From ASV31 sp965229765 (GTDB lineage Bacteria; Pseudomonadota; Alphaproteobacteria; Rhodobacterales; Rhodobacteraceae): 64,000 bases of DNA. The notes under the pieces are model-generated. The model saw only the letters and a program-made list of their open reading frames with translations, was not told where the DNA came from and ran no database searches. The position numbers and the translations under genes are program-made. Within the stretch, counting starts at the first letter, position 1; every line of letters starts with the position of its first letter. This document shows, one piece after another, positions 62,693-64,000 of this stretch. The DNA lies in contig CBDDJT010000001.1 of the NCBI GenBank assembly GCA_965229765.1, positions 235,249-299,248 of the forward strand, in the 5' to 3' direction.

Positions 62693-64000
62693 GCGTCAGC
62701 CCCTCGACGAGAAGCGACGGCACGACCCGCGACAGGTGCGCCCGCGCGTCGTTGGCGGGCACGATGGTTTTCAGCATGTCGCGCAGGTTGCCGGCCAGCG
62801 TGATCTCGTTCACCGGGTAGGCCGGTTCGCCGTTCTCTATCCAGAAGCCGCTTGCGCCGCGGGAATAGTCGCCGGTGGTGGGGTTGATGGACGAGCCGAT
62901 CATGGATGTCACCAGAAGGCCTGTGCCGATCTCTGCCATCAGCTGTTCGCGCGTGCGGTCGCCCTGGGTCAGGGCGATGTTCGAGACCGAGGGCGAGGGC
63001 GGTGCCGAGGTGCCACGCGCCGCGTTGGCGGTCGAGGGCAGGTCCAGCTTGCGGCCCGTGGCAAGGTCGAGCGTCCAGCCTTGCAGGATGCCGTTGTCCA
63101 CCAGCGTGCGGCGGGCGGTGGGCAGGCCTTCGCCGTCGAACGGACGCGAGGCAGAGGCGCGGGGGCGCAGCGGGTCCTCGACGATGGACAGGCCCGCGGG
63201 CAGCACCTGCTGCCCCATCGCGTCGCGCAGCCAGGACGCGCCACGGGCGATGGCGGTGCCGTTGATCGCCTGCAACAGGTGGCCGATCAGGCCCGCGGCG
63301 ATGCGTTCGTCGTAGATCACGGGATAGGCGCCGGTCTTGGGGCGGCGGGGGCCGAAGCGGGCGGCGGCGCGTTCGCCGGCGGTGCGGCCGATCCAGTCGG
63401 CGTCGGGCATGTCGGCGGCCCAGATCCGGCTTTCGCCGCAATAGTCGCGTTCCATCGCGGTGCCTTCGCCCGAGATGGCGCCACAGCTGATCCCGGTGTC
63501 GGTGCGGGTGTAGCCGCCGGCAAAGCCGTTGGTGGCGGCAAGGTGGACGGCGCGGCGCCCATAGCCGGCCGAGGCCGACAGTACCTGGCTGACGCCGGGC
63601 ACGGCCAGCGCGGCGGCCTCGGCCCGGCGGGCGGCATCCTCGAGCATGGCGGGCGCGGGTTCGGGGGACGGGTCGGCCATCTCCAGCGCGTCGATGTCCC
63701 AGCGGGTGGCCAGCTGCGACGGGTCGGCGAGGCCGGCGTGCGGGTCCTCGGGCGCCTCGCGGGCCATGGCGACGGCACGCTCGGCCATCGCGGCGATGGT
63801 GGCGTCCGAGGTGTCGGAGGCCGACACGTTGGCCTGCCGCCGCCCGATCAGGACGCGCAGGCCGATATCGGTGCCCTCGGCCCGCTCGGCCTGTTCCAGC
63901 GCCCCGCCGCGCACGTCGATGGAGATCGAGGTGCCCTGCATGGCGATGGCGTCGGCGGCCTCGGCCCCGGCGGCACGGGCGGCATCGAGGAGGCGGGCGG
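62679..64000 (-). CDS. pmbA: PmbA/TldD-family metallopeptidase (5' end cut off)
   Basis: About 440 residues visible; the reading frame runs on past the right edge. It is the TldE/PmbA half of the TldD-TldE peptidase: ERDYCGESRIWAADMPDADW, KTGAYPVIYDERIAAGLIGH and GDYSRGASGFWIENGEP, then VNEITLAGNL. The complex degrades modified peptides or antitoxins. The His/Cys zinc site belongs to TldD and is not expected here. It is translated on into cysQ with a 14-bp overlap. Confidence 0.9.
   Translation of the reverse strand, partial: ARLLDAARAAGAEAADAIAMQGTSISIDVRGGALEQAERAEGTDIGLRVLIGRRQANVSASDTSDATIAAMAERAVAMAREAPEDPHAGLADPSQLATRWDIDALEMADPSPEPAPAMLEDAARRAEAAALAVPGVSQVLSASAGYGRRAVHLAATNGFAGGYTRTDTGISCGAISGEGTAMERDYCGESRIWAADMPDADWIGRTAGERAAARFGPRRPKTGAYPVIYDERIAAGLIGHLLQAINGTAIARGASWLRDAMGQQVLPAGLSIVEDPLRPRASASRPFDGEGLPTARRTLVDNGILQGWTLDLATGRKLDLPSTANAARGTSAPPSPSVSNIALTQGDRTREQLMAEIGTGLLVTSMIGSSINPTTGDYSRGASGFWIENGEPAYPVNEITLAGNLRDMLKTIVPANDARAHLSRVVPSLLVEGLTLAGE

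Overview
The window is high-GC, densely coded chromosomal DNA of a marine-type Rhodobacterales (Roseobacter group / Rhodobacteraceae) alphaproteobacterium. The evidence is the gene content and order: rsmB–heparinase–purH, the PmbA–CysQ–WaaA–LpxK locus, mutY–DUF721–dsbA, a CcrM-type GANTC methyltransferase next to rnhB, a CenR-like response regulator, and a Rhodobacter-type porin. No rRNA, tRNA or CRISPR array was found.

Layout. 1-7.8 kb: purH (3' end cut off), a heparinase-like protein, rsmB, an SDH assembly factor, dapB, rbfA and truB. 7.8-14.5 kb: an accessory block splits the usual rbfA-truB-rpsO-pnp order. It holds three membrane-anchored acidic proteins, two of them RTX (one with 47 contiguous nonapeptides), a haloacetate-dehalogenase-type hydrolase and a small P-loop kinase. 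14.8-19 kb: rpsO and pnp, separated by an inverted MFS transporter. 19-31 kb: L,D-transpeptidase, dienelactone hydrolase, 1-Cys peroxiredoxin, aldehyde dehydrogenase, fatty acid desaturase, RluA, LysE exporter, thiolase, an RsbV/RsbW-like pair, gamma-glutamyltransferase, HspQ and a lytic transglycosylase. 30.8-47.8 kb: mostly housekeeping genes, namely lolA, ftsK, aminotransferase, amidase, ubiH-like, Trm112, Lon-domain, ybbN-like, xth, aspartate dehydrogenase, cenR-like, ribA, a YkuD protein, yggS and a TPR-sulfotransferase.

47.9-52.1 kb is the most unusual stretch. A porin gene without a normal start codon lies head-to-head with a complete tyrosine recombinase across an AT-rich junction. 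Small proteins and a membrane-bound winged-helix regulator follow. 52.2-64 kb: rnhB, ccrM (with four GANTC sites in its own promoter), an AlkB-type monooxygenase, mutY, DciA-like, DsbA-like, a CoA transferase, then strongly diverged LpxK- and WaaA-like genes that lack key catalytic motifs. A remnant antitoxin-like ORF, an intergenic tandem repeat of 202-bp units, cysQ and pmbA (5' end cut off) complete the window.

Three intergenic repeat families recur. (i) A 202-bp unit occurs in tandem at 61.3-61.9 kb with relatives at 3.4 and 15.2 kb. (ii) 11-bp direct repeats occur in two intergenic regions. (iii) A roughly 33-bp element lies just downstream of four unrelated genes, always in the gene's own orientation.
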